Shown: one piece after another, positions 35,379 to 44,288 of the stretch
How the letters are laid out: the number at the start of each line of letters is the position of its first letter
Position numbering within the stretch: the stretch's first letter is position 1
NCBI RefSeq assembly: GCF_010731295.1
Contig: NZ_AP022579.1
Location: 868,001 to 932,000, forward strand
Reading direction: 5' to 3'
Source: Mycolicibacterium boenickei
Lineage (GTDB): Bacteria; Actinomycetota; Actinomycetes; Mycobacteriales; Mycobacteriaceae
DNA length: 64,000 nucleotides
The notes under the pieces: model-generated
What the model saw: the letters and a program-made list of their open reading frames with translations, nothing else
What the model was told of the DNA's origin: nothing
Database searches by the model: none
Program-made: the position numbers and the translations under genes

Positions 35379-35417
35379 GCGTCTGACCCGCCAGGGCGAG
35401 CCTGATCAGCCAGACGC
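35379..35417. terminator. Hairpin between convergent PBP and reactivase genes
   Basis: GCGTCTG (35379-35385) pairs with CAGACGC (35411-35417) across 25 nt, close to the stop of the minus-strand reactivase gene. The rest of the 128-bp gap contains a short tandem TCTAGG repeat (about 35352-35363) and no gene. It could terminate transcription from either side, but the loop is long. Confidence 0.35.
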
Positions 35418-35419
35418 GG

Positions 35420-37123
35420 CTAGCTTGCGGATTCGGCGGCCCGGTGCACCAGCCCCGACGCGACCGCGAACCGCGGCCCGTGCACGCCGTCGATGTTTGC
35501 TCGCCCCACCACAACTCCCACACCGCGCAGGGATTCACCGACCGTGCGCAGCAGCTCGTCATCGAGTGCCCCGCCGCCGGCCAGCACCAACGCGGTCGGG
35601 GGTTTCTCGAACGCGGCGAGGCAGCGGGCGATGTTCGCGGCCACCGTTTCCTGCTTGATCGCCAAGCGAAGACTGCGCCATTCCTCGGCCGCCAATTTCG
35701 TGGAGAACGGCACCAACCCGGCCGTGCCCCGGGTGCACAGCCGGCCGATCGCGTCGGCCGGGGCCGGTGAGTCCAGGAACAGGCGCCGCCCGTCCTCCTC
35801 GTGCGCGACGTGTGGGCCCTCGACCCGGATCGCCGGGGTGCGCTTGACCCGCTCGGCCAGTGCCCGCGGGATGTTCAGCATGCGGGCCACCGCAACGGTG
35901 ATGGTCTCCCCAGCACCCGCCGCGGTGACCGTGCGATCCGCACCGATCAGATCGATGGTGCCGCCGCCGATGTCGCACACCACCGAGTCCGGCGGCAGCC
36001 CCGGCGTGGTGCGGGCACCGCGGGCGGCGGCGTCGGGCTCGGTCGAGATCGTGCGGGCCGGACGTCCGGTCAACTCGGCAAGCGTCGTCGCGGCGTCCTC
36101 GACATGATCGGCTGCCAGCAGGGCCACCACCGTGCCGCGGGCATCGGCCACTCCGCGGCGCAGCCACGTGCCGCTGTCGAGAGCGGCGAGATCGGTGAAA
36201 AAGGCGTCGTCTACGGCGATCTCATGGTCAGCGGTCGGGATGGTGCGCAACCGGATCCGCACGACGCTGCCCGGCAGCTCGCGCCGCAGGATGGCGTGGG
36301 CCTCGGCAGGTGAGTAGCGGACCACCTGCCCATCGATCCGGAACTCGACATAGTCGTCGTCCACCGCGGGCGGCTCCGGCGCCTCGGTCCGCGCCGTCAC
36401 CGCGATGGCAGGCGAATCCGCAAGCTCCCTGGTGAATTCGGCGACATCGTGAATCTGCTCATGGCCGAGTTCCAGTGCGGCACACAGCGCGATGGGATCG
36501 GCCAGCGCCCGGTAGGCGCGTCCCTCGGCCACCACCTCCACCGCGACCAGCGCGCCGGGCGCCAGTCCCGCGAGCATCACCTCGTCGACCACGGGGATGT
36601 CGAGCGGAATCCGGTTGCGGATCAACACCGCATCGTCCTGGGCGGCCAGTACGCCCACGATGGTCCAGCCACGGGCTGCTCCGGCGCTGATCGCGGCCGC
36701 GGCGTCCTCGAAATCGGTGTCGCCGTCGACGGACACGATCACCGGATCTGCTTGGGGTTCAGAAGCCAACTCCCCCAGCGGCACGTGCCGGCCCACCGCA
36801 TACCCGGCACCGGCGGGGGTGCTGGCGTCGGGCTTGCGCAGGCTGCGCACCGGTGAACGCGGTGACGGCGCGGGTGCCAGCGGAGCTGTCTCGGTGTCGA
36901 CCGGCCGGATCTTCGAGAGCACCAGCTCATCAGCCCGTACCTGAGCGTCGATCTCGATGCGGTGCAGCAACGTCGCCGCACCCTCCAAGGAGTCGCGGGA
37001 TCCCTTGCGGCCCCGGGTCGGCGCCTGGCCGTGAGTGATGGGCTCGACGGTGCCGCCGATGATCCGGGCCACCACGATCTCCGTGGTGTGGTTGCCCACG
37101 TCGATCCCGGCGACAACCCTCAC
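35420..37123 (-). CDS. Diol/glycerol dehydratase reactivase, large subunit
   Basis: A 567-residue actin-like ATPase of the DdrA/GdrA family that ejects damaged cobalamin from diol/glycerol dehydratase. The phosphate-1 loop is VAGIDVGNHTTEIVVA (residues 4-19), the second phosphate motif SVVCDIGGGTIDLIGA (about 384-399) and the adenosine motif ALVLAGGGALDDELL near 518. A separate small reactivase subunit (DdrB) is not present in the window. It overlaps the small dehydratase subunit by 4 bp and is last in the operon. Confidence 0.9.
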   Translation of the reverse strand: MRVVAGIDVGNHTTEIVVARIIGGTVEPITHGQAPTRGRKGSRDSLEGAATLLHRIEIDAQVRADELVLSKIRPVDTETAPLAPAPSPRSPVRSLRKPDASTPAGAGYAVGRHVPLGELASEPQADPVIVSVDGDTDFEDAAAAISAGAARGWTIVGVLAAQDDAVLIRNRIPLDIPVVDEVMLAGLAPGALVAVEVVAEGRAYRALADPIALCAALELGHEQIHDVAEFTRELADSPAIAVTARTEAPEPPAVDDDYVEFRIDGQVVRYSPAEAHAILRRELPGSVVRIRLRTIPTADHEIAVDDAFFTDLAALDSGTWLRRGVADARGTVVALLAADHVEDAATTLAELTGRPARTISTEPDAAARGARTTPGLPPDSVVCDIGGGTIDLIGADRTVTAAGAGETITVAVARMLNIPRALAERVKRTPAIRVEGPHVAHEEDGRRLFLDSPAPADAIGRLCTRGTAGLVPFSTKLAAEEWRSLRLAIKQETVAANIARCLAAFEKPPTALVLAGGGALDDELLRTVGESLRGVGVVVGRANIDGVHGPRFAVASGLVHRAAESAS

Positions 37124-37452
37124 CGCAACAAGCCCCGCCGGGCGTAGACGGTGGCCGCCTGACGCACCAGTTCGGCGCAGCGCGCGGCCCCGCGGGTTTC
37201 CAGCGACGCCTGCAGCGCGTCGAGTTCAGCAGCCGTGGAGCGATGCGGACGCAGCGCCTCGTACAGGCCCATCACCTCTTCATCGTCGATGATCGCCAAT
37301 TCAGCTGCGCGCAGGAAGTTCTCGGCGAGCTGCGGATTGCCGTTCTCCTCGGCGACCACAGCCTGGTGCGCCAGCACCGCCGGATCCATCCGAAGATCTG
37401 ACAAGTCCAGCTTGCCGTCGACAGCCGCGGAGACGGTGAATTTCTCGGTCAT
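37120..37452 (-). CDS. Diol/glycerol dehydratase, small subunit
   Basis: A 110-residue gamma subunit of the PduE/DhaC family: EENGNPQLAENFLRAAELAIIDDEEVMGLYEALRPHRST is the family core. The N terminus is short compared with PduE, which carries a microcompartment-targeting extension; that fits a free cytoplasmic enzyme. It overlaps both neighbours by 4 bp, giving tight translational coupling. Confidence 0.92.
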   Translation of the reverse strand: MTEKFTVSAAVDGKLDLSDLRMDPAVLAHQAVVAEENGNPQLAENFLRAAELAIIDDEEVMGLYEALRPHRSTAAELDALQASLETRGAARCAELVRQAATVYARRGLLR

Positions 37453-39710
37453 GCTCTCCTCACCTCCACCGTGACGGGCGCCTGGCCCGGCTCACTGGAC
37501 TCACGCTCCAAGGCCACCAGAGCCACCGCGCGGGCGTGGTACCGCGCCGAGATCGACTCGTCGGTGCCGCCGGTCAGGATCGGCACCGGCGCCATGCCCT
37601 TGGCGTGGCGGGCGGCATTGCGGCCCAGGTCGCGATAGTTCTTGGCGGTCAGCAGCGGGGCTACGCTGAACAGCTCCAGGTTGGCCAGGGGCGCCAGGTC
37701 CCGACGGTGGATGAGGGCAGTGCCCTTGCCCTGCAAGCCGATTCCTATCCCCGATCCGGACAGCTTGGCGGCGGTCAGTCCGATCAGGCCGACGTCGATG
37801 GTCGAGCGCACCCGCACGAACCGCGGTACACAGCCCTCTTCCTCCAGCCCGGCGGAGAGCTGTCGGATCACCTCGCCGATGGGCAGGCCGCACAGGCTCA
37901 GCCACACGCTACGGCCCAGCGCCGGCGACAACCCGATCACCACTTCTCGCGGATCACTGCCCTGCCGGGCGGGTTCGAGGTCGGTGACGGTGATGTGGCC
38001 TGCATGCGCAGCCTGGTCCGCGGTGAGCTCGGAGGTGTTGCGCTGCCGGCGGATGTTGTCGATCTCGGCCCGGCGCTGTTCGGTCAGCGTGTAACCCGTT
38101 CCGGGACCGGCGTAATCGTTCGGGTCGGTGATCTTTGACAGCACCCGGAACTGCTCATCGAAGATCGCCGACGTCTGCAACTGGTCACCGCGAAGGCGTT
38201 CGGCCGTGAGCCGCATGATGGCCTCGGCCTCATCGTCGTACCCGGTGCGCTTCAAGGAAGCGATCACGTCGAACACGGTGAGCTGTTTGGCCTCGATGGC
38301 GTTGGCCGCCTCCGCGACCGCCTTCGGGTCCCCGGGCGGCAGATCGCGCGACCCGTTGGCGACCACCACCTCCTCGATGTGGCCGTCGTCGAAATCGGCC
38401 AGGCCCAGATCGCGGTACACCGCCTGCACGGCCGTCGCGGCCCGCCGCCGGACTGCGGCGAGGTGTTCGGGCGACACCGTGCGCAACCCACCGTCGGCTC
38501 CCCAATCCCGTTGCAGGACCAGGAAATCGTCCATGTCGTCGGAGTTGAAGTTCGACAGCGCGAAGGCGTTGTCGTAGCGCGGGATCGAACCGAACCCCGA
38601 GAAGATGAAATCCGCACCGGCCAGCAGCACCGGCAGGGTGTGCGCGCTGCGGCGGATGTCGGATTCGGAGATCAGGTTGTCATTGCCCGCACAGGACTCC
38701 AGGTCGCGCATCATCACCATCAGGTTCTCGGCGAGCAGCTCCTTCATGCCGTCGGGCACCGAGGCCACCACGCCGACCCCGTCGATGCCGCCGTTCTGCA
38801 CGCCCTGCGAGCCCAGGGCCCGGGCCAACGACACACACCGGGACTCCAGGTAGAGGATCGAGCATTTCTCGGCCGCACCCATCAGCACCTCGGCCCCGCC
38901 GCCACTGGTGACCCGCATCTTCAAACCGCGCGACGCGTAGGCACTGGTCAGGATCGCCTTCGAGAACGGGGTGTCGTCGCCGTCGACGAACACCTGCTCG
39001 GTGCCGTAGATGGAAATGGTCTCGGCATAGCTGGTCAGCCCACGCATGCCGAGCCGCAGTTCCAGCGCCTCTTCGATCGCGCACTGTGCCATCGCTCCCG
39101 GCGTCCCCACCTGCGAACCGATCAGCAGCGCAACCGCATTCGACGGCGCGTCGCCGAGCACCGGCACCGTCGTCTCGACCTCGCGGAACCCGTAGGCCAC
39201 CGCGCTGGCCGCGTCGGCCGCGATCAGCATCGGATCGTCCAGCTGATTGGTGACGTGGGCCTGATTGCTCGGCGTGCGGCGGGCCCGCATCTTGGACATG
39301 GCCATCTGCATCTCGACCGGTGTCAGCACCGCGATGACGCGCGCGAGTTTGGCCGGCGTCGTGCCGCCGATCAGCCGAACCACCTCGGCACGCGGCACAT
39401 TGGGGTCGACGGTCTTGCGGGCCAGCTCGACATCGGACATCGCCATGGCCTCGGGTGCGATGTCGAGATCCAGGCCGTAACGAGCGATGAACTCGTCGAT
39501 CACGTCGAAGTCGGCGGCGGACTTGCCATCCATCTCGACGACCTGACCGTCACGCAACACCAGCGAAGGTTCCGGATCGTGCGGGCTGCGCATCGCGACC
39601 AGACCCAGGTCCGGGTTGGTCACGCTGAACCCGTCGAGGTTCACCGGCTTCGCGTCGAGGATCCGCATCCTGCCGAGGTAGGCACCGCCGTCATCCGCCA
39701 CGGCGACCAT
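37449..39710 (-). CDS. B12-dependent diol/glycerol dehydratase, fused large and medium subunits
   Basis: A 753-residue protein. Residues 1 to about 555 form the TIM-barrel large subunit (RMRILDAKPVNLDGF start, then KMRARRTPSNQAHVTN, GMRGLTSYAETISIYGTE, ESRCVSLARALGSQGVQNGG and the catalytic-site region SGFGSIPRYDN); residues about 575-753 are the medium subunit (GLSPALGRSVWLSLCGLP, GLQGKGTALIHRRDL). In Klebsiella and Salmonella these are separate genes. The enzyme uses adenosylcobalamin to convert 1,2-diols or glycerol to aldehydes. No microcompartment shell or cobalamin riboswitch is visible. A small ACGCC-TTTT-GGCGT hairpin (39744-39757) precedes it. Confidence 0.93.
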   Translation of the reverse strand: MVAVADDGGAYLGRMRILDAKPVNLDGFSVTNPDLGLVAMRSPHDPEPSLVLRDGQVVEMDGKSAADFDVIDEFIARYGLDLDIAPEAMAMSDVELARKTVDPNVPRAEVVRLIGGTTPAKLARVIAVLTPVEMQMAMSKMRARRTPSNQAHVTNQLDDPMLIAADAASAVAYGFREVETTVPVLGDAPSNAVALLIGSQVGTPGAMAQCAIEEALELRLGMRGLTSYAETISIYGTEQVFVDGDDTPFSKAILTSAYASRGLKMRVTSGGGAEVLMGAAEKCSILYLESRCVSLARALGSQGVQNGGIDGVGVVASVPDGMKELLAENLMVMMRDLESCAGNDNLISESDIRRSAHTLPVLLAGADFIFSGFGSIPRYDNAFALSNFNSDDMDDFLVLQRDWGADGGLRTVSPEHLAAVRRRAATAVQAVYRDLGLADFDDGHIEEVVVANGSRDLPPGDPKAVAEAANAIEAKQLTVFDVIASLKRTGYDDEAEAIMRLTAERLRGDQLQTSAIFDEQFRVLSKITDPNDYAGPGTGYTLTEQRRAEIDNIRRQRNTSELTADQAAHAGHITVTDLEPARQGSDPREVVIGLSPALGRSVWLSLCGLPIGEVIRQLSAGLEEEGCVPRFVRVRSTIDVGLIGLTAAKLSGSGIGIGLQGKGTALIHRRDLAPLANLELFSVAPLLTAKNYRDLGRNAARHAKGMAPVPILTGGTDESISARYHARAVALVALERESSEPGQAPVTVEVRRA

Positions 39711-39756
39711 TTTGCGCGACGAACCCTATTTGGTCTACCCATTACGCCTTTTGGCG

Positions 39757-41112
39757 TCAGACCCCGGACGCGACCTCCAGCGCCTTGAGCGAGTCCTCCA
39801 GATGGCTGAGCATCCGCTGCAGATGCGGCACGCTGCGCCGGCAGCCGACCAGCCCGAAATCCAGGTTGTCGGCGTTGTTGGCCAGGGTGATGTTCATGGC
39901 CTGGCCATCCAGCGCGATGGACAGCGGATAGTTGCCGTCCAGCCGAGCACCCTTCCAGTACAACGGATGTCGCGGTCCCGGCACATTGGAGATGACCAGG
40001 TTGAACGGCGGCGAGGTGGCCCCGACGAAGCCCGGCACGGCGGCCAGGCCGAGCGGGGCGATCATCATCGCCGACAGCGCCAGGGCCTGAACCCTCGGCA
40101 GCTCGGAGAACACCTTTTTGTTGCCCCGCATCGACTCACCGACAACCTTCAGCCGCTCGGTGGGGTCCTCCAGATCGGTGCCCAAATTGCACAGCACCGA
40201 ACCGACCAGATTCCCGCCGGCGTCGGCCTCGTGCTCGGCCCGCAAGCTCACCGGCACCATCGCGATCAGCGGGCGATCCGGCAAGGCGTCCTGCTCCAAT
40301 AGATAGGCGCGCAACGCTCCGGCGCACACCGCCAGCACCACGTCGTTGACCGTGGATCCGGCGGCCCTCGAAATCCGCTTGAACCGCTCGAGCGGCCAGG
40401 ACTGCGCCGCGACGCGACGGGCACCGCCGATCTTGACGTTGAACATCGTCTTGGGAGCGGCGAACGGCAGCGTGAGCTGTTGCTCCAGCAGCGCCGAGCG
40501 AGCCAGCCGCACCGTCGACGGCGCCAGCCCCGCGACCGATCCGACCGCACCGGTGACCGTCCGCACCAACGACGAACCCTGGTGCTGCCGCTTCCGGCGC
40601 GGCACCGCCCACGGCACCCGCACCTCGGTGTCGTCGGGATCTTCCGACAGCGTGCGCATCAACAGCTTGAGCGCCGAGACCCCGTCGATCAGCGAATGGT
40701 GCATCTTCGTGTAGACCGCGAACCGGCCGTCGGCCAGCCCCTCGATCAGGTGGGCCTCCCACAGCGGGCGGTGCCGGTCGAGCAGGCCACCGTGCAGGCG
40801 CGAGGTCAGCTCCAGCAGATCACGCACCCGGCCCGGAGAAGGCAGGCCCGAGCGGCGCAGGTGATAGTCGAGGTCGACGTCGTTGTCATAGGTCCAGCCG
40901 ACATTGGCGATACCGCCCAGAAACGTGGCCGGATGCTTGCGGAACACGGGCTGGAACTCGGTCTGGGCCACCATCCCCTCGTACAGCTCGCGCACGAAGT
41001 CACGGTCAGCGCCGGCCGGAGGTTCATAGAGCGCCAGGCCGCCGACATGAAATGGGTGCTCGCGGGTCTCGGCGATCAGAAACATCGAATCGGTCGGCGA
41101 CATCAGTTCCAT
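39757..41112 (-). CDS. Wax ester synthase/diacylglycerol acyltransferase (WS/DGAT)
   Basis: A 451-residue acyltransferase of the mycobacterial Tgs family. The catalytic HHxxxDG motif is His138-His139-Ser-Leu-Ile-Asp143-Gly144. The N terminus MSPTDSMFLIAE and the motif VNDVVLAVCAGALRAYL with the later NLVISNVPGP are all family signatures. It transfers acyl groups from acyl-CoA to diacylglycerol or fatty alcohols to make storage lipid. ATG 41112 is preferred over an upstream TTG. The dehydratase gene begins 46 bp downstream on the same strand, so readthrough is possible. The divergent gene at 41214 starts another lipid-related cluster. Confidence 0.92.
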   Translation of the reverse strand: MELMSPTDSMFLIAETREHPFHVGGLALYEPPAGADRDFVRELYEGMVAQTEFQPVFRKHPATFLGGIANVGWTYDNDVDLDYHLRRSGLPSPGRVRDLLELTSRLHGGLLDRHRPLWEAHLIEGLADGRFAVYTKMHHSLIDGVSALKLLMRTLSEDPDDTEVRVPWAVPRRKRQHQGSSLVRTVTGAVGSVAGLAPSTVRLARSALLEQQLTLPFAAPKTMFNVKIGGARRVAAQSWPLERFKRISRAAGSTVNDVVLAVCAGALRAYLLEQDALPDRPLIAMVPVSLRAEHEADAGGNLVGSVLCNLGTDLEDPTERLKVVGESMRGNKKVFSELPRVQALALSAMMIAPLGLAAVPGFVGATSPPFNLVISNVPGPRHPLYWKGARLDGNYPLSIALDGQAMNITLANNADNLDFGLVGCRRSVPHLQRMLSHLEDSLKALEVASGV

Positions 41113-41213
41113 GGACACATTCAACGCTGTTGTGACAGCCCCCGACGAAGACAAGCCAAAACAAGTAGCCGACTACTCATGCACCGGCCCGCGCGAACAC
41201 CCAAGATCGAGGC

Positions 41214-41624
41214 ATGCTGAGCCCGACGGCAGCACGCACCGCTCTCGCGGCGATCCGGATCATCAATGGCGCGACCGCCCTTGTGGCGCCCGAAAGGCTG
41301 CTCACCCGACTGGGAGTCGATACCTCCCAGGACCGTTCGGCGAGCTATCCGTTCCGGATGTTCGGCATCAGGACCGTGCTGATCGGACTGGACCTGCTCG
41401 TGCTGCGGGGCGGCGAACTGCGTCGGGCCGAGAACCTCGCCGTCCTGATTCACGCCACCGACACCGTGTCGGCCGCCGTCACCACCGCGCGCGGCGATCT
41501 GCCGCGCCGCCACGGCGTGACGGCCACTGTCATCTCCGCCGTCAACACCGCTCTCGCCGTCATCGCGTGGAAAGGATCCCGTCATGCCATCGCTTCTCAC
41601 GAGGTTGTTCCTCAAGACCGCTGA
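41214..41624 (+). CDS. Small integral membrane protein upstream of alpha-dioxygenase gene
   Basis: A 136-residue protein with three to four hydrophobic segments (about 8-25, 48-63, 75-90, 103-118) and the pattern FRMFGIRTVLIGLDLLVLRG seen in DUF4267-like small membrane proteins. It overlaps the next gene by 41 bp, a stronger coupling than usual, so it probably belongs functionally with the haem protein. I do not know its role; it could localise the oxygenase at the membrane. Confidence 0.78.
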   Translation: MLSPTAARTALAAIRIINGATALVAPERLLTRLGVDTSQDRSASYPFRMFGIRTVLIGLDLLVLRGGELRRAENLAVLIHATDTVSAAVTTARGDLPRRHGVTATVISAVNTALAVIAWKGSRHAIASHEVVPQDR

Positions 41625-43359
41625 GCTGGTCGACCGGCGGATCGGCTGGGACAAACTGCCGCCGATCCTGGGTATCTCCGTGCTGGTCGGGATCCGTGAC
41701 GCGCTGCGGGAACACAACCTGTACGACACCTACCAGGGCAACCCACCGGAGGCGCCCGCGCTTGACCCGATCGATTACCTGACCAACCGGACGGCCAACG
41801 GCACGTACAACGATCTCTCGGCGCCCTCGATGGGCATGGCCAACACCCGGTTCGGGCGCAACGTTCCGCTCGCCGAGGGCCGCGCCGAGACGCTGCCGCA
41901 GCTGATGGATCCCAATCCCCGACTGATCAGCACCAAACTCTTGCAGCGCCGGGAATTCCGGCCGGCCACCACGCTCAACGTGCTCGCCGGGGCGTGGTTG
42001 CAGTTCGAGACCCGGGACTGGTTCAGCCACGGCACCGACGCCAACCGGATGCTCGAGATTCCCCTCCCCGAGGGGGATACCGAATGGCCCGACGACACCA
42101 TCAAGGTCCCCGCCACAATCGCCGACCCCACCGCCGCGCCGGGCGGTTCGACCTTTGTCAACACCGAGACCCACTGGTGGGACGCCTCCCAGATCTACGG
42201 CAGCAACCAGGACTTCCAGAACGCGATCCGCAGCCACCGCGACGGCAAGGTCCGTATCGACGCCGACGGGTTCATCGACATCGACCCGGCCCTCATCGGT
42301 GCTTCCGGTGGCGCCGACGGGTGGTGGCTGGGCATGGAGCTGATGGGCACGATCTTCATGCGCGAGCACAACGCGATCTGCGACCGGCTCAAGGCGGCCT
42401 ACCCGCAGTGGTCCGACGAGCAGCTGTTCAACAAGGCGCGGCTGATCAACGCCGCGCTGATCGCCAAGATCCACACCATCGAATGGACCCCGGCGATCCT
42501 GGGGCACCCGACCCTGCAGATCGGAATGCGGGCCAACTGGTTCGGGCTGGCCGGTGAACGGGTCAGGGAGTTGTTCGGACGGCTGGGCTCCAGCGACGTG
42601 CTCAGCGGCATCCCTGGCTCGACCACCGACCACCACACCGCGCCGTACTCGATCACCGAGGACTTCGTCACCGTCTACCGGATGCACCCGCTGGTGCCCG
42701 ACGACTACGAATTCCTCAGCCTCACAACCGGAGTCGAGCCTCGCAACCTGACCTTCAACGAGATCCACGGCGGGGCGAACTCCCGCGGTGTCCTCAAGAG
42801 CGTCGGCGTGGCCGAATGCCTGTACTCCCTGGGCGTCGCCCATCCCGGCGCCGTCACCCTGCACAACAGCCCGAACTTCATGCGGAGCTTCCAGCGCACC
42901 GACGAGCACACGCTCGACATGATCGCCACCGACATCCTGCGCTCGCGGGAACGAGGAGTCCCGCGCTACAACGACTTCCGCCGGGCCCTGCGACTGAATC
43001 CGGTGACCAGCTTCGACCAGATCAGCGGCGGCGACGCCGCGACCGCGGCCGTGATGGCCGAGATCTACGGCGGCGACATCGAGAAGGTCGACACCACGGT
43101 CGGAATGTTCGGCGAGCAGCTGCCCGAGGGATTCGGCTTCAGCGACACCGCATTCCGGATCTTCGTGCTGATGGCCACCCGCCGCCTCAAGAGCGACCGG
43201 TTCTACACCGTGGACTTCACGCCGCGCGTCTACACCCACGAAGGCATGGACTGGATCGACCGCAACGACATGACCTCGGTGCTGCTGCGCCACTACCCCG
43301 AACTGGAGCCGTCACTGCGCGGGCAGCGCAACGCCTTCGCACCGTGGGCACGCATATAG
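41584..43359 (+). CDS. Alpha-dioxygenase-like haem peroxidase family protein
   Basis: A 591-residue member of the animal haem-peroxidase superfamily, closest by eye to plant fatty-acid alpha-dioxygenases (PIOX/DOX1). Shared segments are WWDASQIYGSNQDF (199-211), REHNAICDRLK (260-270), AKIHTIEWTPAIL (294-306), MRANWFGLAGE, ITEDFVTVYRMHPLVPD (357-373) and VPRYNDFRR. Tyr365 and His368 match the catalytic tyrosine and proximal haem histidine. The distal-histidine position (glutamine plus four, in LQFETRDWF) is Arg144. Alpha-dioxygenases oxidise fatty acids to 2-hydroperoxides that break down to shorter aldehydes. Whether this protein retains that activity is open. Confidence 0.85.
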   Translation: MPSLLTRLFLKTAELVDRRIGWDKLPPILGISVLVGIRDALREHNLYDTYQGNPPEAPALDPIDYLTNRTANGTYNDLSAPSMGMANTRFGRNVPLAEGRAETLPQLMDPNPRLISTKLLQRREFRPATTLNVLAGAWLQFETRDWFSHGTDANRMLEIPLPEGDTEWPDDTIKVPATIADPTAAPGGSTFVNTETHWWDASQIYGSNQDFQNAIRSHRDGKVRIDADGFIDIDPALIGASGGADGWWLGMELMGTIFMREHNAICDRLKAAYPQWSDEQLFNKARLINAALIAKIHTIEWTPAILGHPTLQIGMRANWFGLAGERVRELFGRLGSSDVLSGIPGSTTDHHTAPYSITEDFVTVYRMHPLVPDDYEFLSLTTGVEPRNLTFNEIHGGANSRGVLKSVGVAECLYSLGVAHPGAVTLHNSPNFMRSFQRTDEHTLDMIATDILRSRERGVPRYNDFRRALRLNPVTSFDQISGGDAATAAVMAEIYGGDIEKVDTTVGMFGEQLPEGFGFSDTAFRIFVLMATRRLKSDRFYTVDFTPRVYTHEGMDWIDRNDMTSVLLRHYPELEPSLRGQRNAFAPWARI

Positions 43360-43368
43360 GCACTGGTC

Positions 43369-43911
43369 ATGACCGGCTCGCTCAACGGCATTCCCCGCGT
43401 CGACCTGCAAGCGCGGCCGTTGTGGAAACGCGAACTGTCCTGGTTGATCGGCGGCAAGCTGTTCACCACCGAACGGGCCGCGAGATTCTGGCAGCGACGG
43501 GTCGCGCCGCTGGAAGGTCCGGTCATGAAGGCAACGCGCGGGCGGACGCGGTTGAGTCAGAGCATCCCGGTACTCATGCTGACCTCGACCGGCGCGCGCA
43601 GCGGCAAGCAGTACGAGACCCCGCTGGCCTACTTCACCGACCGCGACGCCGTCGTGCTCACCGCCTCCAACTACGGGCGGGACCGCCACCCGAACTGGTA
43701 TCACAACCTGCTGGCGCATCCGGACTGCGAACTGCACATCGGGCCGAACGGTGGGCGGTTCGTGGCACACGAGGTCACCGGGCCCGACCGCGACCGGCTC
43801 TACTCGCTGGCCGCCGACCGGCTGAACAAGGGCTGGAACACCTACGCGCAGCGCACCGACGGGATCAGGACCATTCCGGTGCTGCGGTTGTCAGCCGACG
43901 GACGGACCTGA
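43369..43911 (+). CDS. F420-dependent Ddn-like reductase
   Basis: A 180-residue protein of the deazaflavin-dependent nitroreductase/quinone-reductase family. Characteristic parts are VLMLTSTGARSGKQYETPLAYF (about 68-89) and NYGRDRHPNWYHNLLAHPDCEL, which form the F420 phosphate and deazaflavin site. Ddn family members reduce quinones, nitroimidazoles and other acceptors with F420H2. It starts 10 bp after the haem protein, making a three-gene operon; it may reduce an aldehyde, hydroperoxide-derived product or quinone linked to that enzyme, which is inference. Confidence 0.9.
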   Translation: MTGSLNGIPRVDLQARPLWKRELSWLIGGKLFTTERAARFWQRRVAPLEGPVMKATRGRTRLSQSIPVLMLTSTGARSGKQYETPLAYFTDRDAVVLTASNYGRDRHPNWYHNLLAHPDCELHIGPNGGRFVAHEVTGPDRDRLYSLAADRLNKGWNTYAQRTDGIRTIPVLRLSADGRT

Positions 43912-44075
43912 AAACCGCAGGTCAAAGTAGTCTGGAAGGAAGCTAGCTGTTTCTTGTCGGTGCTGTCTGGACAATCAGGACGTATGACAGGCGGGAAAAT
44001 GTACAGCACAGGCGATATGCCAGGTGAAACACTGGCGGTGTCGGCGATATCGGGACCGACAGACAGGGGGAAGTG

Positions 44076-44273
44076 ATGACCAGGATTGCGTCCCTGACTG
44101 ACGACGAACTGCGTGCGCGCCGCGATCAGATCGTGGAACTCCTTCAGGCGCGCGGCATATCGCTTACTGACCTTCGCAACCGCGCGCTGCACTACTCCCT
44201 CGTCGGCGACGAGCACGACCTTTGGGAGCAGCTGTCCTCCATTGCGTTCTTACTCGGGGAGACGAGCGCGTAA
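44076..44273 (+). CDS. Small helical protein of a two-gene islet
   Basis: A 65-residue protein predicted to be all-helical, with a charged first half (SLTDDELRARRDQIVELLQARG) and a DxxxLWEQLSSIAFLLG tail. AGGGGGAA at 44064-44071 and ATG 44076 (or GTG 44073) give the start. The following 233-residue gene starts 16 bp after its stop. I do not recognise either family. The size order (small first), the tight spacing, lower GC and position beside a tRNA gene would fit a toxin-antitoxin or similar accessory pair. The 161-bp gap upstream holds a GTGCTGT/ACAGCAC inverted repeat (43960-43966, 44003-44009) that may be regulatory. Confidence 0.7.
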   Translation: MTRIASLTDDELRARRDQIVELLQARGISLTDLRNRALHYSLVGDEHDLWEQLSSIAFLLGETSA

Positions 44274-44288
44274 AGAGCACACGCGGCC

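Noticed and set aside
39711..39756. Cobalamin riboswitch upstream of the dehydratase
   Set aside because: Only 46 bp separate it from the WS/DGAT gene; no B12-box-like element was seen, only a 5-bp hairpin.
38379..39788. Plus-strand frame over the dehydratase gene
   Set aside because: Antisense shadow of a well-conserved dehydratase subunit.
41560..43293. Minus-strand frame over the alpha-dioxygenase-like gene
   Set aside because: Val/Gly/Asp-rich shadow translation without motifs, opposite a clearly conserved haem protein.
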